A stretch of DNA of 64,000 nucleotides from Gemmatimonadaceae bacterium. GTDB taxonomy: Bacteria > Gemmatimonadota > Gemmatimonadetes > Gemmatimonadales > Gemmatimonadaceae. A program made the position numbers and the translations under genes. Location: the NCBI GenBank assembly GCA_019186945.1, contig JABAQJ010000008.1, positions 62,001-126,000 of the forward strand, given 5' to 3'. Positions within the stretch are counted from its first letter, which is position 1; each line of letters starts with the position of its first letter. The notes under the pieces were generated by a model that was not told the DNA's origin, made no database searches, and saw nothing but the letters and a program-made list of their open reading frames with translations. This document shows, piece by piece, positions 47,689 through 57,081 of the stretch.

Positions 47689-49448
47689 GCATCGTCCCCG
47701 ACGGGCGTGGATCGCAGCACGCTGTCCAGACGCGGCTGGCTGGCGCCGCGCGACCGCAGCAATTCGTAGTGGTGCTCCCGGGCATCCTCGGCCGCCTCGC
47801 GAATCCGCTCGTCCGCGATTCCGTAACGGTGCAGCACTCGGCCGAAGATCTCGATCGATGTCTCGAACTCTTCCGGCACGACTTCGTCGGCACCCAGCGA
47901 TCGCAGCTCGTCGATCTCCACCACATAGCGCGTGCGAGCCACGATATGCACTTTCGGATTGAGCTGGCGGGCCACCGCCACCCCGCGGCGTTCGTCGCCC
48001 AGGGATGCGATGGCGAACACCACGACGCGCGCACGGTGGATGCCGACGCGATCCAGAACCTCGGCGCGCGTGCCGTCCCCGAACACGATCGGTTCGCGCT
48101 CCAGCCGCGCACGGCGCACCACCTGCCCGTTGGATTCGAGAATCGTGTAGCGAATCCCGGAGCGACGCAGCACCCGCGCAAGGTTCTCGCCATTGAGCCC
48201 ATAGCCCACGATGATCACGTGATCTTCGAGCGGCTTCACGATACGCGCCTCACGCGTGGCCCACTCCATCGTCGGCATGGCACGGTTCCGGAGCAGGAGT
48301 TCCGCGACGTCCGGCGCCCACGCGACGGCGAACGGCGCAATGAGCATCGTCAGGATCGAAGCGCCGAGGAGGAGCTGATACTGATCGCTCCCCATCAACC
48401 CGATGCTGGCCGCCATGCTCGCCAGCACGAACGAGAACTCACCAACCTGCGCCAGGCCGATCCCGGCGATGATGCCGACGCGAGCCGAACGACGCACTAC
48501 ACGGACGACGATGTAGCCGATCAGCGCCTTGAGGATCACGATCCCGATCGCGACCCCGAGCATGAACCACAGGTGCGCCAGGAAATAATGCACGTCGAGC
48601 AGCATGCCGACCGAGGTGAAGAAGATCCCGCTGAACGTATCGCGGAACGGCAGCACGTCGGTCAGCGCCTGGAGCCCGAACTCCGATTCCGCGATCACCA
48701 ACCCAGCCACGAATGCACCGAGCGCGAGCGACAGCCCGAAGATGGACGTCAGGTATGCAGCTCCCAGCCCGATGGCGAGGATGCACAACGTGAAGATCTC
48801 CTGGCTGCGCAGCGCGACCACCCGTTCGAGCGCTTTCGGGATCACGAAGCGCCCGACCAGCAACAGGCCACCCGTAACCGTTACCGTGATCGCGATCGCC
48901 CGCCCGATCGCACCCAGACCCTGCTCGGTGCCCGCCAGCAGCGGCAGGAGTACCATCAGCGGTACGACGCAGAGATCCTGGAACAGGAGTATGGCCACCA
49001 CCACTCGGCCATGCGCGGAGTCCAGTTCGCCGCGATCGGCATACACCTTGAGGATGATCGCCGTCGACGAAAGCGTGACCAGCGCGCCGTAGAGAATGGC
49101 GTGGTTCACGGACGTGCCCGCGAGCAGCGTCACGCCAGCTACAACAACGGTCGTCCCTACGAGTTGACCGAAGCCTCCGCGCAGGATCAGACGGCCCAGC
49201 CTCACGATCCGCGAAAGCGACAGCTCGAGCCCGACGGCGAACAGCAGCAGGACGGCGCCGACCTGCGCCAGCGTGTTGACCGACTCGATCTCGCGTACCA
49301 GGCCCAGCGCGTGCGGCCCGATGGCTATTCCCGTGAGCAGGAAGCCAACGAGCGATGGAACGTGAAATCGGGTCGCGATCACGATCACCGGAAGCGCGAC
49401 GGCGATCAGCAGGACAAGGTCGCGAAGCTGGGGAATCTCCTCGTGCAT
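47685..49448 (-). CDS. CPA2-family cation/proton antiporter with TrkA-N (KefB/KefC-like)
   Basis: 587 residues: about 12 membrane helices of the CPA2 Na+/H+ exchanger domain (residues ~10-390) including FLLTGIAIGPHALGLV, LLLFAVGLELSLSRI, TLSSTAIILKVYADRGELDSAHGR, LALGAFVAGLVIAESEFG and FFTSVGMLLD, then a Rossmann NAD-binding TrkA-N domain (VIIVGYGLNGENLARVLRRSG, with GxGxxG-like G-Y-G-L-N-G) and a TrkA-C-like end (ADEVVPEEFETSIEIFGRVL). It probably exchanges K+ or Na+ for H+ under nucleotide or redox control. It is the first gene of a two-gene unit with rmuC (GTGA overlap). The ATG at 49448 is chosen because helix 1 starts shortly after; the frame is open 8 codons upstream. Confidence 0.94.
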   Translation of the reverse strand: MHEEIPQLRDLVLLIAVALPVIVIATRFHVPSLVGFLLTGIAIGPHALGLVREIESVNTLAQVGAVLLLFAVGLELSLSRIVRLGRLILRGGFGQLVGTTVVVAGVTLLAGTSVNHAILYGALVTLSSTAIILKVYADRGELDSAHGRVVVAILLFQDLCVVPLMVLLPLLAGTEQGLGAIGRAIAITVTVTGGLLLVGRFVIPKALERVVALRSQEIFTLCILAIGLGAAYLTSIFGLSLALGAFVAGLVIAESEFGLQALTDVLPFRDTFSGIFFTSVGMLLDVHYFLAHLWFMLGVAIGIVILKALIGYIVVRVVRRSARVGIIAGIGLAQVGEFSFVLASMAASIGLMGSDQYQLLLGASILTMLIAPFAVAWAPDVAELLLRNRAMPTMEWATREARIVKPLEDHVIIVGYGLNGENLARVLRRSGIRYTILESNGQVVRRARLEREPIVFGDGTRAEVLDRVGIHRARVVVFAIASLGDERRGVAVARQLNPKVHIVARTRYVVEIDELRSLGADEVVPEEFETSIEIFGRVLHRYGIADERIREAAEDAREHHYELLRSRGASQPRLDSVLRSTPVGDDA

Positions 49449-49527
49449 GCGGTAAGGTCGTCCCGTCTGCACGAGCGGACAAGGCGCAGTTGCCGAATGC
49501 CGGCAGCGCCCGCGTCAGGCGCGGGCG

Positions 49528-52500
49528 CTATGGGCGCATGGCAGCCAGTTCGCGCTCGACCCTGGCCAGGTCGTCGATCGCGCCCTGGAACTGGCGACGT
49601 TGATCGCGCGTCGGTGGGTACAGGCTACCCTGCTGCGCTCCGGCTCCGTTGAAGTCCGCCGCCAGCGAATTGAGACGCCCGCGAATCGCGCTCTGTCCGA
49701 TGCGAAGCGTGCGCTCGAGCGCGACCACGCGATCGAGGCGGCTTTGCGCCGCCGCTCGCTCGGACGAACCATCGGTCGCTGCGTCCCGGGCAGCCATCGC
49801 CCTGGCCCTGCGAGCCGCCAGGTCCGCCAGCAACACGGCAACCCGCTGTTGCTTCTCGAGCACACGAAGCAGGAACGCCTCGCGGTCGCGATACTGCGCC
49901 AATGTGATCGGCAGCTTCGGATCGCCGACCACATCGACCGCCGAGCGCACGGTATCGCCGTCGGCCGCCAGCCGCAACAAGTAGCGTCCCGGCGAAACGA
50001 ACGGGCCCCGATCGCCGATCTCGTGCGTCGGACGCGGTAGCGAGAGTCTGGCGGCCTCGGACGTGTCCGGTTCCGACGGTGGCGGTTCGTGGCGCAGATC
50101 CCAGTTCACCCGGCCGATGCCGGCCACGGGCGAGATCGGCAGGTTCCGCACGACACGGCCGTCCGGGCGCAGGACATCGAGCGAGACCTCCCGCACGCCG
50201 GACTGTAGCCGATACGTGACAATCGCGCCGTCCGCAGGATTCGGCGCGTGATAGGCGCTCGCCCCCAGATACGAATAGTCCTGCCAGTACTGAAAGATCG
50301 TTGCCCTGCGTGGAGCGGCGATCGCCGCGCGGTCGCTGCCGCTGGCGAGCGTCGCCAGGAACGACGCATCGTCCAGTACCCACACCGAGCGTCCATGCGT
50401 TCCGAGTATGAGATCCCTCGTCCGCGGATGCACGAGGATGTCGTCATAACGCGTCGTCGGCAGATTGGAGCCGAATGCGAACCAGCGGCGCGCCGAATCG
50501 AGCGAAACGTATAACCCCCGCTCGGTTCCCGCGAACAGCACGCGCGCGACGCCAGGGTATTCGTGCAGCGAGCGCACCGGCTCGTCTCCGGGCAGGCCGC
50601 TCGTCACGCGCGTCCAACTGCGGCCGAAGTCGGTCGTTCGAAACACATAGGGGGCAAAGTCGCCGCTCCGGTGTCCGTCGAATGCGACCAGCGCCGCGCC
50701 ACGTCCCGCACTCGATGCCACGACGCGGCTAACCAGCGTACCGTTCGGCACATCGGGAATCGCGGACGAAGTCTCCAGCCAGGTGCGGCCGCCGTCACGC
50801 GAGACCTTGACGTTCCCGTCGTCGGTGCCGATCCAGAGCACCATCGGATCGAGCGGCGATTCGGCGATCGTCGTCAATTCGCCGAACGAACTCTCGCCGT
50901 CGTGCTTCGACAGGCGGATGTCCTTCCCGAGCACCCCCATGATCCGCAGGGTGTCGCGTTGGATCTGGCGAGTGAGATCCTCCGTACGGGTCCACGTAAG
51001 GCCACGATCGCGAGTGATGAACAGCCGGTTTCCACCCAAATAGAACGTGCCGGGAGTGTGGCGAGAGGCCAGCATCGGCGCCGTCCAGTCGAAGCGGTAC
51101 GCCGAGTCGCCCGGCGCCGGCCGCGGCTGGATGTCGAGCCGGTCGCCCGTTTCAGCGTCGAACCGCGTCACCGACCCGTTCTGGCCGGACGTGTACACCA
51201 CGCGGCGGTCGAACGGATCCGGTTGCTGCTGCATCCCGTCGCCGAAACCGATCTCCAGCCAGTCCGAGTTCAGGATGCCTAACCAGTGACGTGTGGCGCT
51301 CGGCCCCATCCACGAGTGATTGTCCTGAAGACCGATCGAGATCCAGTACGGATCGCGTGTGTCCGCGCCGATGCCGTAGACCTGCGCGATCGGGAGATTG
51401 CTGAAGCGCGCGTAGGTTTCCCCCAGATCGAACGACTCCGCCAGACCGCCGTCGCCCGCGAGATAGAAGTGCCGCGGGTCGCGCGGGTCGATCCACATGG
51501 CGTGGAAGTCGGAGTGGAGCCCGACGTCATAAGTCGGCGACGTCGGCATGCGTCGCCATGAACTACCTCCATCCTCGCTCTTCAGGATCGGCTCGGCGAG
51601 GATCCAGACGCGTCGGTCGTTCGTCGGATCAATGTAGATGTGCGAGTAATACATCGGCCGTGGGTTCTGCCGGCTGACGCGCGTCCATGTCTCGCCGCCA
51701 TCCTCCGTCCGGTACGTTCCACCATCCGATGCGTGCTCGACGAGCGCGTTCAGCGTGCCGGGGCGCGTTTCCGCGACAGCCAGGCCGATCCGCCCGATAT
51801 CGCCATCCGGAAGGCCGTTCGTCAGGCGCCGCCACGTCGCGCCGCCGTCCATCGTCTTGTAGATGCCGCTGCCCGGTCCGCCGCCGTTGAATCCCCACGG
51901 CGTGCGCAGTCGCTGATATGCCGCTGCATAGAGGACGTTGGGATCGCCCGGATCCATCACGAGGTCGACCGCGCCCGTGAGGGAATCGACGAACAACGAA
52001 CGGCGCCAGGACTTGCCGCCGTCCGTGGTCTTGAATACGCCACGATCGACGCTTGGCGCCCACAGGTTCCCAAGCGCCGCCACGTAGGCCACTGCAGGGT
52101 CCGTCGGATGCAACCGCACTCGGCCGATGTGCCGAGTGCTGTCCAGGCCAAGGTGCGTCCACGTCAGGCCCGCGTCGCTGGAACGGTAGATCCCGTTTCC
52201 CCATGACGTCGACTGTCGGTTGTTCTGCTCCCCGCTGCCTGCCCACACGATGTTCGGATCGCCTTCGAAGATCGCGAGGTCGCCGAAGGTGTTCACTCCC
52301 GCCCGGTCAAGGATCGGCGCCCAGGTGATTCCCTTGTTTACCGACTTCCAGATGCCCCCGGACGCGGTTGCGACGTACACGGTGGATGCGTCGTGCGGGA
52401 GCGCTTCGACATCGTGGATCCGTCCACCCAGCGACGCTGGGCCAATGTTGCGGAACGGTACCGCGTCGAATGGCGATTGCGACTGGATTGGCGTCGCGAT

Positions 52501-52554
52501 CCATGGCAGTGCGAACCAGACGAGCTGGCGGAAGCGGACACTGTGACGGCACAT
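49528..52554 (-). CDS. Secreted BNR/sortilin-like beta-propeller protein (paralogue 3)
   Basis: 1,008 residues from the ATG at 52554 with signal peptide (RQLVWFALPWIATPIQSQ); the frame is open 44 low-complexity codons upstream. The Asp-box blades alternate with inter-blade strands as in the two paralogues (GNGIYRSSDAGLTW, TTDGGKSW, TMDGGATW, TEDGGETW, SEDGGSSW, TRDRGLTW, SRDGGRTW, TTDFGRSW), and the propellers close with LGTHGRSVWVLDDASFLA. A proline-rich region and an FnIII-like domain (GRVNWDLRHEPPPS; FVSPGRYLLRLAADGD) lead to a helical end (RDREAFLLRVLEKQQRVAVLLADLAARRARA). It ends 79 bp from the CPA2 antiporter start, on the same strand and upstream of it. Confidence 0.88.
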   Translation of the reverse strand: MCRHSVRFRQLVWFALPWIATPIQSQSPFDAVPFRNIGPASLGGRIHDVEALPHDASTVYVATASGGIWKSVNKGITWAPILDRAGVNTFGDLAIFEGDPNIVWAGSGEQNNRQSTSWGNGIYRSSDAGLTWTHLGLDSTRHIGRVRLHPTDPAVAYVAALGNLWAPSVDRGVFKTTDGGKSWRRSLFVDSLTGAVDLVMDPGDPNVLYAAAYQRLRTPWGFNGGGPGSGIYKTMDGGATWRRLTNGLPDGDIGRIGLAVAETRPGTLNALVEHASDGGTYRTEDGGETWTRVSRQNPRPMYYSHIYIDPTNDRRVWILAEPILKSEDGGSSWRRMPTSPTYDVGLHSDFHAMWIDPRDPRHFYLAGDGGLAESFDLGETYARFSNLPIAQVYGIGADTRDPYWISIGLQDNHSWMGPSATRHWLGILNSDWLEIGFGDGMQQQPDPFDRRVVYTSGQNGSVTRFDAETGDRLDIQPRPAPGDSAYRFDWTAPMLASRHTPGTFYLGGNRLFITRDRGLTWTRTEDLTRQIQRDTLRIMGVLGKDIRLSKHDGESSFGELTTIAESPLDPMVLWIGTDDGNVKVSRDGGRTWLETSSAIPDVPNGTLVSRVVASSAGRGAALVAFDGHRSGDFAPYVFRTTDFGRSWTRVTSGLPGDEPVRSLHEYPGVARVLFAGTERGLYVSLDSARRWFAFGSNLPTTRYDDILVHPRTRDLILGTHGRSVWVLDDASFLATLASGSDRAAIAAPRRATIFQYWQDYSYLGASAYHAPNPADGAIVTYRLQSGVREVSLDVLRPDGRVVRNLPISPVAGIGRVNWDLRHEPPPSEPDTSEAARLSLPRPTHEIGDRGPFVSPGRYLLRLAADGDTVRSAVDVVGDPKLPITLAQYRDREAFLLRVLEKQQRVAVLLADLAARRARAMAARDAATDGSSERAAAQSRLDRVVALERTLRIGQSAIRGRLNSLAADFNGAGAQQGSLYPPTRDQRRQFQGAIDDLARVERELAAMRP

Positions 52555-52657
52555 GATCGATCCGAGACGGGGTCGGCGCGTGGATCGGTCGATCGACGCG
52601 CTGAGCGAATGTACGCGCCGTCGGCGCTCCAGGCACGGCGTCGCCGCCGAAGGCCCG

Positions 52658-53563
52658 CTATCGCTTGCGAATCGCGATATCGCCACTCCCGGAACTCATC
52701 ACCAGCCGGCCACCCCCGTTGCCCAGCGTCCCGCGTACCCGAGTCGGGCTGATCCGTCCGCGCACCCGGATCGGAAAGTCGGACGAGATACTGCCGCTGC
52801 CCGTATTCGACTCCAGTTCCGCGCCGAATCCCTCCGGGACGGTGATCGTAATGCGGCCGTTTCCGGTCGAGAAGTTCATGCTCGAAGACGCTTCGATCCT
52901 GTCCATCGCCACGTCGATATCGCCATTGCCGGACGACGCGGTCACGGGACCTAACGAGGTGGTCACTCGAACGTCGCCGTTGCCCGTTGACGCTTCCACC
53001 GGGCCACGAGCTCCGTCCACGACGATGCGTCCGTTCCCGGTCGATGCGGTGACTTCGCCGGTAGTCCCCGACACGTTCACCTGGCCGTTGCCGGTCGTGG
53101 CGCTCACTTCGCTCCCGGCGCCGACGACGCTGACATCGCCGTTGCCGGTTGCGGCCTTTACCCGAACGCCGGCCGGAATGCGCACGGTGAAATTGACGCT
53201 TGGTTCGCTACGGCTCCGCCACCGGCTGCCGCTGTGACCCTGATAGTTGCCGTTCGAGCCGCACTCGTCCTCATCCTCGAAGACCGCACAAACCGTCAAC
53301 GAGCCCGATTCCTTCCGCACCACGAAGCCCACATCCTCCAAAGCGCCGCGACGGACCTCCTTCTCCGCGCGAATCTCCACCCTATCGCCGCTCCCCTGTG
53401 TGATGCCGATCGCGCCGTTCGGCGAGGCAATCCGCAGCCAGTCGCCGCTCGCCAGTCGTTCGCTGATGTTGAAGACCGTCTCCTTGCGACCGACGACTTC
53501 CTGAGCGCCCGCTCCCGAAAAGCCACCAGCGACCAGGATCAGGGTAACCGCAAGCGATCTCAT
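52658..53563 (-). CDS. DUF4097-type secreted repeat protein
   Basis: 301 residues from the ATG at 53563 with signal peptide MRSLAVTLILVAGGFSGAGAQ. The first third (GDWLRIASPNGAIGITQGSGDRVEIRAEKE) and the repeats belong to DUF4097/adhesin-like proteins. From residue ~150 there are six tandem units of ~17-18 residues built on A-x-T/S-G-N-G-x-V/I-x-V (TGNGDVSV, TGNGQVNV, TGNGRIVV, TGNGDVRV, SGNGDIDV, TGNGRITI), a right-handed beta-helix or solenoid pattern. The end GRLVMSSGSGDIAIRKR repeats the motif again. Localisation is probably periplasmic or surface; no enzymatic motif. Its start faces that of the plus-strand M20 peptidase across a 139-bp gap. Confidence 0.88.
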   Translation of the reverse strand: MRSLAVTLILVAGGFSGAGAQEVVGRKETVFNISERLASGDWLRIASPNGAIGITQGSGDRVEIRAEKEVRRGALEDVGFVVRKESGSLTVCAVFEDEDECGSNGNYQGHSGSRWRSRSEPSVNFTVRIPAGVRVKAATGNGDVSVVGAGSEVSATTGNGQVNVSGTTGEVTASTGNGRIVVDGARGPVEASTGNGDVRVTTSLGPVTASSGNGDIDVAMDRIEASSSMNFSTGNGRITITVPEGFGAELESNTGSGSISSDFPIRVRGRISPTRVRGTLGNGGGRLVMSSGSGDIAIRKR

Positions 53564-53702
53564 GTCGTGCAGCTCCGTGGGTGCGTACATGTCCTCTGAC
53601 ACCAGCGCCAATACCGGGGTTTGAACGCCAGCACACCAGCAACTATTATCGCCACCTGCCGCAGATCCCGCCGCATCTACACCACGCGCTGGAGACGAAT
53701 AC

Positions 53703-54917
53703 TTGCCCGCGACGCGGAAATCGCTGAACGACCTGGCACGTCGTGTCTCCCGCCAGCTCAAGCGGGACACAGCGGACATCGTGTCCTTCGCCTCCGAACT
53801 GATCGCCATTCCCAGCGAGAACCCGCCTGGGAAAACGTACGACCGCTGCGCGACTTACATCGCTCGCCGGCTCAGGGAACTGGACCTCCGCGTTCGGACG
53901 GTAAACCCTTCCGGCGATGGGCCGAGCGTCATCGGTACGTTTGGCGAAGGCGGCCGCGCGCTCTACTTCAGCGGACATTACGACGTCGTTCCCGCGCAGT
54001 CCGAATCCCAGTTCGAACCCGTCGTCCGGAAGGGCTCGCTGCATGGACGCGGAGCCGCGGACATGAAGGGTGGGATCGCAGCGATGGCGTTCGCCATCCG
54101 CGCGCTCGCCACGGCCGGATTCGAACCGGCGGGACGTCTGGTGTCCGTCTCGGTGCCTGACGAGGAGACATCGGGACCGCGCGGCACGGTCGCTCTGGCG
54201 ACGGCGGGCATCATCGAACGGGACGCCATCGGCATGCTGACGATGGAGCCGACTGGCGGTGAGGTGTGGAACGCCAATCGTGGCGTGATCTCGATGCGGG
54301 TCACGGTGCACGGAAGGCCGGCCCACGTCGGGCTGCATTTCCGCGGCCGAAATGCCTTCCGCGGCATGCTGGATGTCGCGAATGCCCTCGTGATGCTGGA
54401 CACGGAGATATCCGCACGGCGAACCGGATTCCACATCCGTCCTGAAGCCGCGCGACGCTCGGTGCTTCTCCTCGGTGGCGAACTCTCCGGCGGCCACAAC
54501 TTCAATGTCGTCCCGGATCGCGCATCGTTCACCATCGACCGTCGCACAAACCCCGAGGAGGACTTCGATCGCGAGCGCGACCGGCTCCTGGCGGCGATCG
54601 ACCTCGCGACGCAACCCGGTGTCGGCGTCGATGTCGAGATCCTGCAGCAGGGACGATCCGCGGCGACGACAGCGCGAGGGGCGCTCGGCCGAGCGCTTGG
54701 CGCAAGCTTGCGGAACGTGACCGGACGGGCGCCGCGGTTTGGTCTGTGCCCCGGGGTGCTCGAAACTCGGCATTATGCCGCGCTTGGGATCCCGGCGATG
54801 GCCTGCGGTCCGGGCCTCCTCTCCGTGTCGCATGGCCCGCACGAGTTCGTATCCGTGCCTCGCCTGGTTGAGTGCGCGAGGGTGTATGCGCTGACAGCGA
54901 TACGACTGCTGTCCTGA
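53703..54917 (+). CDS. M20-family peptidase (ArgE/DapE-like), cytosolic
   Basis: 404 residues from a TTG start; no signal peptide. Intact dinuclear zinc ligands: FSGHYDVVPAQ (H, catalytic D), GRGAADMKGGIAAM (bridging D), SVPDEETSG (E base, E ligand), MEPTGGEVW and the C-terminal HGPHEFVS (H). The lid domain contains GRPAHVGLHFRGRNAFRGM. Likely hydrolyses N-acyl amino acids or a succinyl-diaminopimelate/acetylornithine-type substrate. The ATG-less start is supported by the homology beginning at LNDLARRVSRQLKRDTADIVSFASELIAIPSENPPG; a start farther in is unlikely. Followed by 119 bp to the convergent GDPD gene. Confidence 0.93.
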   Translation: MPATRKSLNDLARRVSRQLKRDTADIVSFASELIAIPSENPPGKTYDRCATYIARRLRELDLRVRTVNPSGDGPSVIGTFGEGGRALYFSGHYDVVPAQSESQFEPVVRKGSLHGRGAADMKGGIAAMAFAIRALATAGFEPAGRLVSVSVPDEETSGPRGTVALATAGIIERDAIGMLTMEPTGGEVWNANRGVISMRVTVHGRPAHVGLHFRGRNAFRGMLDVANALVMLDTEISARRTGFHIRPEAARRSVLLLGGELSGGHNFNVVPDRASFTIDRRTNPEEDFDRERDRLLAAIDLATQPGVGVDVEILQQGRSAATTARGALGRALGASLRNVTGRAPRFGLCPGVLETRHYAALGIPAMACGPGLLSVSHGPHEFVSVPRLVECARVYALTAIRLLS

Positions 54918-55036
54918 AGGGCACGATCGCTTTCCGCTGGCGCCGGCTCGTTCCTGGCGCAGCCGGCAACCCGCTGGGTGCGGGACGAAGGCCGGGGTGC
55001 ATGTCGTCCCGGCGATGCGAAATCGGATGGAAGGTC

Positions 55037-56020
55037 CTATGCCCAGCCCGCGCGTCGCACCGCCACACCCACATCCGGGAAGTCACCGAACATTCCATCC
55101 ACACCCAATGCGGCGAATCGGCGCCACTCGGCAGCCGGATCGCCGTTGTAGCCGGCGGGAAGGAAAGGCGGATCCGATCGCAGCGTCCAGACGTGGACCG
55201 CCAGGCCGGCAGCGTGTGCGTCCGTCACCAGCGATGTGGCCTCGCCCAATCGACCATCGTGAAGTGTCGGAAGAACCAGCGACTTCTCCACGCCAATCCC
55301 GAAGGCATACGCAGCGATCTCCGCCAGCGAATGGGGCAGGAGCAGTTCACCGGGATCGCGACCGACAGTCGGCTCGGCCGCTGCCAGGTCCGCTGGCCAC
55401 GAGCCGCGCTCGATCAGTTGAATCAGTCGGATCGTCGTTCGCTGTCGGAGCGCACGCAGATTCGCGGTCTCGAACGATTGGATGAACACCGCATCGTCGG
55501 GTCGTGCGAAACCATGCCGGTCCAGCGTCTCGAGCAGCTTGTCCTCCAGCGGTAGCGACAGACTGCGGAAGTAGCTCGGATGCTTGGTTTCCGGATACAC
55601 ACCGATCGTTCGTCCGGTCTCCCGCTCGCGCCGCCGAACCAGCGCCAGCACGTCGTCGAGAGACGGCACCAGGAATCGCCCGTCATTGCCATGCGACCGC
55701 GTCGCCAGACGTTCGCGGGCGCGGAGTGTCTGAAGTTCGGCGAAGGTGAAGTCCTCGACGAACCAGCCCTCGACCGAACGACCGTCGACAATTGCCGTTC
55801 TCCGCCGTTCCGGAAACCGTGCGCCGGCGTCCGTCGTGGCGCCGATTTCGTTCTCGTGACGCGCGACCAGCACGCCGTCGCGAGTCGAGACCACATCGGG
55901 TTCGATGAAGTCGGCGCCTTGCGAGATCGCGAGGTCGTAGGCTTCGATCGTGTGCTCGGGCAGGACGCCGCTGGCCCCACGGTGTGCGACGATGAGCGGA
56001 TGAGGGAGGTCACGCGACAT
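55037..56020 (-). CDS. Glycerophosphodiester phosphodiesterase (GlpQ/UgpQ type)
   Basis: 327 residues, no signal peptide. Catalytic set of the GDPD family: LIVAHRGASGVLPEHT (H13, R14), FIEPDVVSTRDG (E40, D42) and LVARHENEIG (H55), then VPSLDDVLALVRRRERETGRTIGVYPETKHP (E and K), FIQSFETANLRAL and VHVWTLRSDP. Hydrolyses glycerophosphodiesters to glycerol-3-phosphate and an alcohol. The ATG at 56020 is used because the HRGASG strand must start within a few residues; the frame is open another 29 codons. A 9-bp inverted repeat lies 21-54 bp upstream. Confidence 0.95.
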   Translation of the reverse strand: MSRDLPHPLIVAHRGASGVLPEHTIEAYDLAISQGADFIEPDVVSTRDGVLVARHENEIGATTDAGARFPERRRTAIVDGRSVEGWFVEDFTFAELQTLRARERLATRSHGNDGRFLVPSLDDVLALVRRRERETGRTIGVYPETKHPSYFRSLSLPLEDKLLETLDRHGFARPDDAVFIQSFETANLRALRQRTTIRLIQLIERGSWPADLAAAEPTVGRDPGELLLPHSLAEIAAYAFGIGVEKSLVLPTLHDGRLGEATSLVTDAHAAGLAVHVWTLRSDPPFLPAGYNGDPAAEWRRFAALGVDGMFGDFPDVGVAVRRAGWA

Positions 56021-56040
56021 GCGCACGATCCCGTCTGTGG

Positions 56041-56074
56041 TGGCACGTTTGAGCTGGCAGCGAGCAACGTGCCA
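56041..56074. repeat. Inverted repeat upstream of the GDPD gene
   Basis: Perfect 9-bp arms TGGCACGTT (56041-56049) and AACGTGCCA (56066-56074) with a 16-bp spacer, about 20 bp upstream of the minus-strand GDPD start. It could be an operator or a hairpin in the 5' leader. Confidence 0.45.
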
Positions 56075-56209
56075 GCGATCGCGTGCTTCCACCGATGGCT
56101 GCCCCAATCACACACTTGAACCGCAGACCCTTGCGGAGGTTTGCCCCGAGCCGTTCAAGGCGCATTGGAGACGTCAGTGCAGTTGTGTCCCGGCCTGGAC
56201 GAGACGACG

Positions 56210-56959
56210 TCAGTACGAGACCTGGATGCCCGCTGACAGGATGCGATCCGACTTCCTGAGCGAGGCGCCACCGGTGGCGTTGAGCGCCGGTACGTTGTCG
56301 TAACGAACCACGTAAGAAAACTTCATCCCGATGTGCGAGGACAGCGGTGCGACGATGGACGTCTCTGTGTTCACGCGCAGATCCCTTCTGTCCGCTAGGT
56401 TCGGCAGCACCTCCACCGCTTGCAGGAGATATGCATCCTTGGAGAACGCGTGCTTCCAGCTCGTGGCTCCGCGCAGCGAGGAGAAGCTGTCGTCCGACCC
56501 GTCCAGGTTCTGTTGCTGCGTGAGTTGGAAGCCCGCTTCGAGATTCACACGATCGGCGTCGGTAGTCACCAGTTTCGCAACTCCTCCGATGCCCTCTGCG
56601 AAGCGCGCCTTGATGCCCGCAAACTTGTTGCGATCGAACGCCGTCAAGCCGTAGAAGGCGAATCGTGGCGAGAAGTCATAGTCGCTGCGCAATCCGGCGC
56701 GCCAGAGGTTGGACGACTCCACGCCGTCGGTCTTGCCGTACACGACGCCAAGATCCTGGCGGAACTCCCAGCGCGCGAAGCGCCGGACGATACGCTCATT
56801 CGCGTTGAACGTGCTGACAGAGGTGTTGCCGCTGACGTCTACCATCCCGAGGTCACCGCTGAACTCGAGAGCCGGTGGCTTCTTCGCATCTTGTGCAAGG
56901 ACAGGACTGGCGCTAAGAACGGTCGCAAGGATAGCGGTACGAATTCGAAGGAAATGCAT
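56210..56959 (-). CDS. DUF481 outer-membrane beta-barrel protein
   Basis: 249 residues with a signal peptide (FLRIRTAILATVLSASPVLAQ) and the YdiY-like DUF481 pattern: LEFSGDLGMVDVSGNTSVSTFNANERIVRRFARWEFRQDLGVVYGKTDGVESSNLW-type strands (quoted only in part), FDRNKFAGIKARFAEGIGG and the final strand ending aromatic Y (GIQVSY). Such proteins form small outer-membrane barrels of unknown function, often linked to salt stress. The start at 56959 is chosen for the signal peptide; 15 additional codons upstream are open. Divergent from the M28 peptidase (122 bp). Confidence 0.9.
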   Translation of the reverse strand: MHFLRIRTAILATVLSASPVLAQDAKKPPALEFSGDLGMVDVSGNTSVSTFNANERIVRRFARWEFRQDLGVVYGKTDGVESSNLWRAGLRSDYDFSPRFAFYGLTAFDRNKFAGIKARFAEGIGGVAKLVTTDADRVNLEAGFQLTQQQNLDGSDDSFSSLRGATSWKHAFSKDAYLLQAVEVLPNLADRRDLRVNTETSIVAPLSSHIGMKFSYVVRYDNVPALNATGGASLRKSDRILSAGIQVSY

Positions 56960-57060
56960 GAGAGTCGGTAATGCCTGGCGTTGTCGAGGAGTTTCGAATC
57001 GCACGACAATCTAGCGACCGGCCTCGCGCCACCCGTCATGTCTGCCGAAGTCAGGCGCCA

Positions 57061-57076
57061 GCCCGCGGAAGCGGGC
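57061..57076 (+). promoter_or_regulatory. GGAA-loop hairpin just before the M28 start codon
   Basis: A perfect 6-bp GC stem (GCCCGC 57061-57066 with GCGGGC 57071-57076) closes a GGAA tetraloop (GNRA type). It ends 5 nt before the ATG at 57082, so the purine-rich GGAAG would be placed at ribosome-binding distance. May be chance. Confidence 0.35.
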
Positions 57077-57081
57077 ACGAG

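Noticed and set aside
47556-49652. 698-codon plus-strand open frame
   Set aside because: Antisense to rmuC and the CPA2 antiporter, which have unmistakable family motifs; its translation is low-complexity Arg/Asp/His-rich.
52950-52956. CCTAACG heptamer as a parS- or chi-like site
   Set aside because: It is short, not palindromic and its role is unproven; kept only as a finding, not annotated as a named site.
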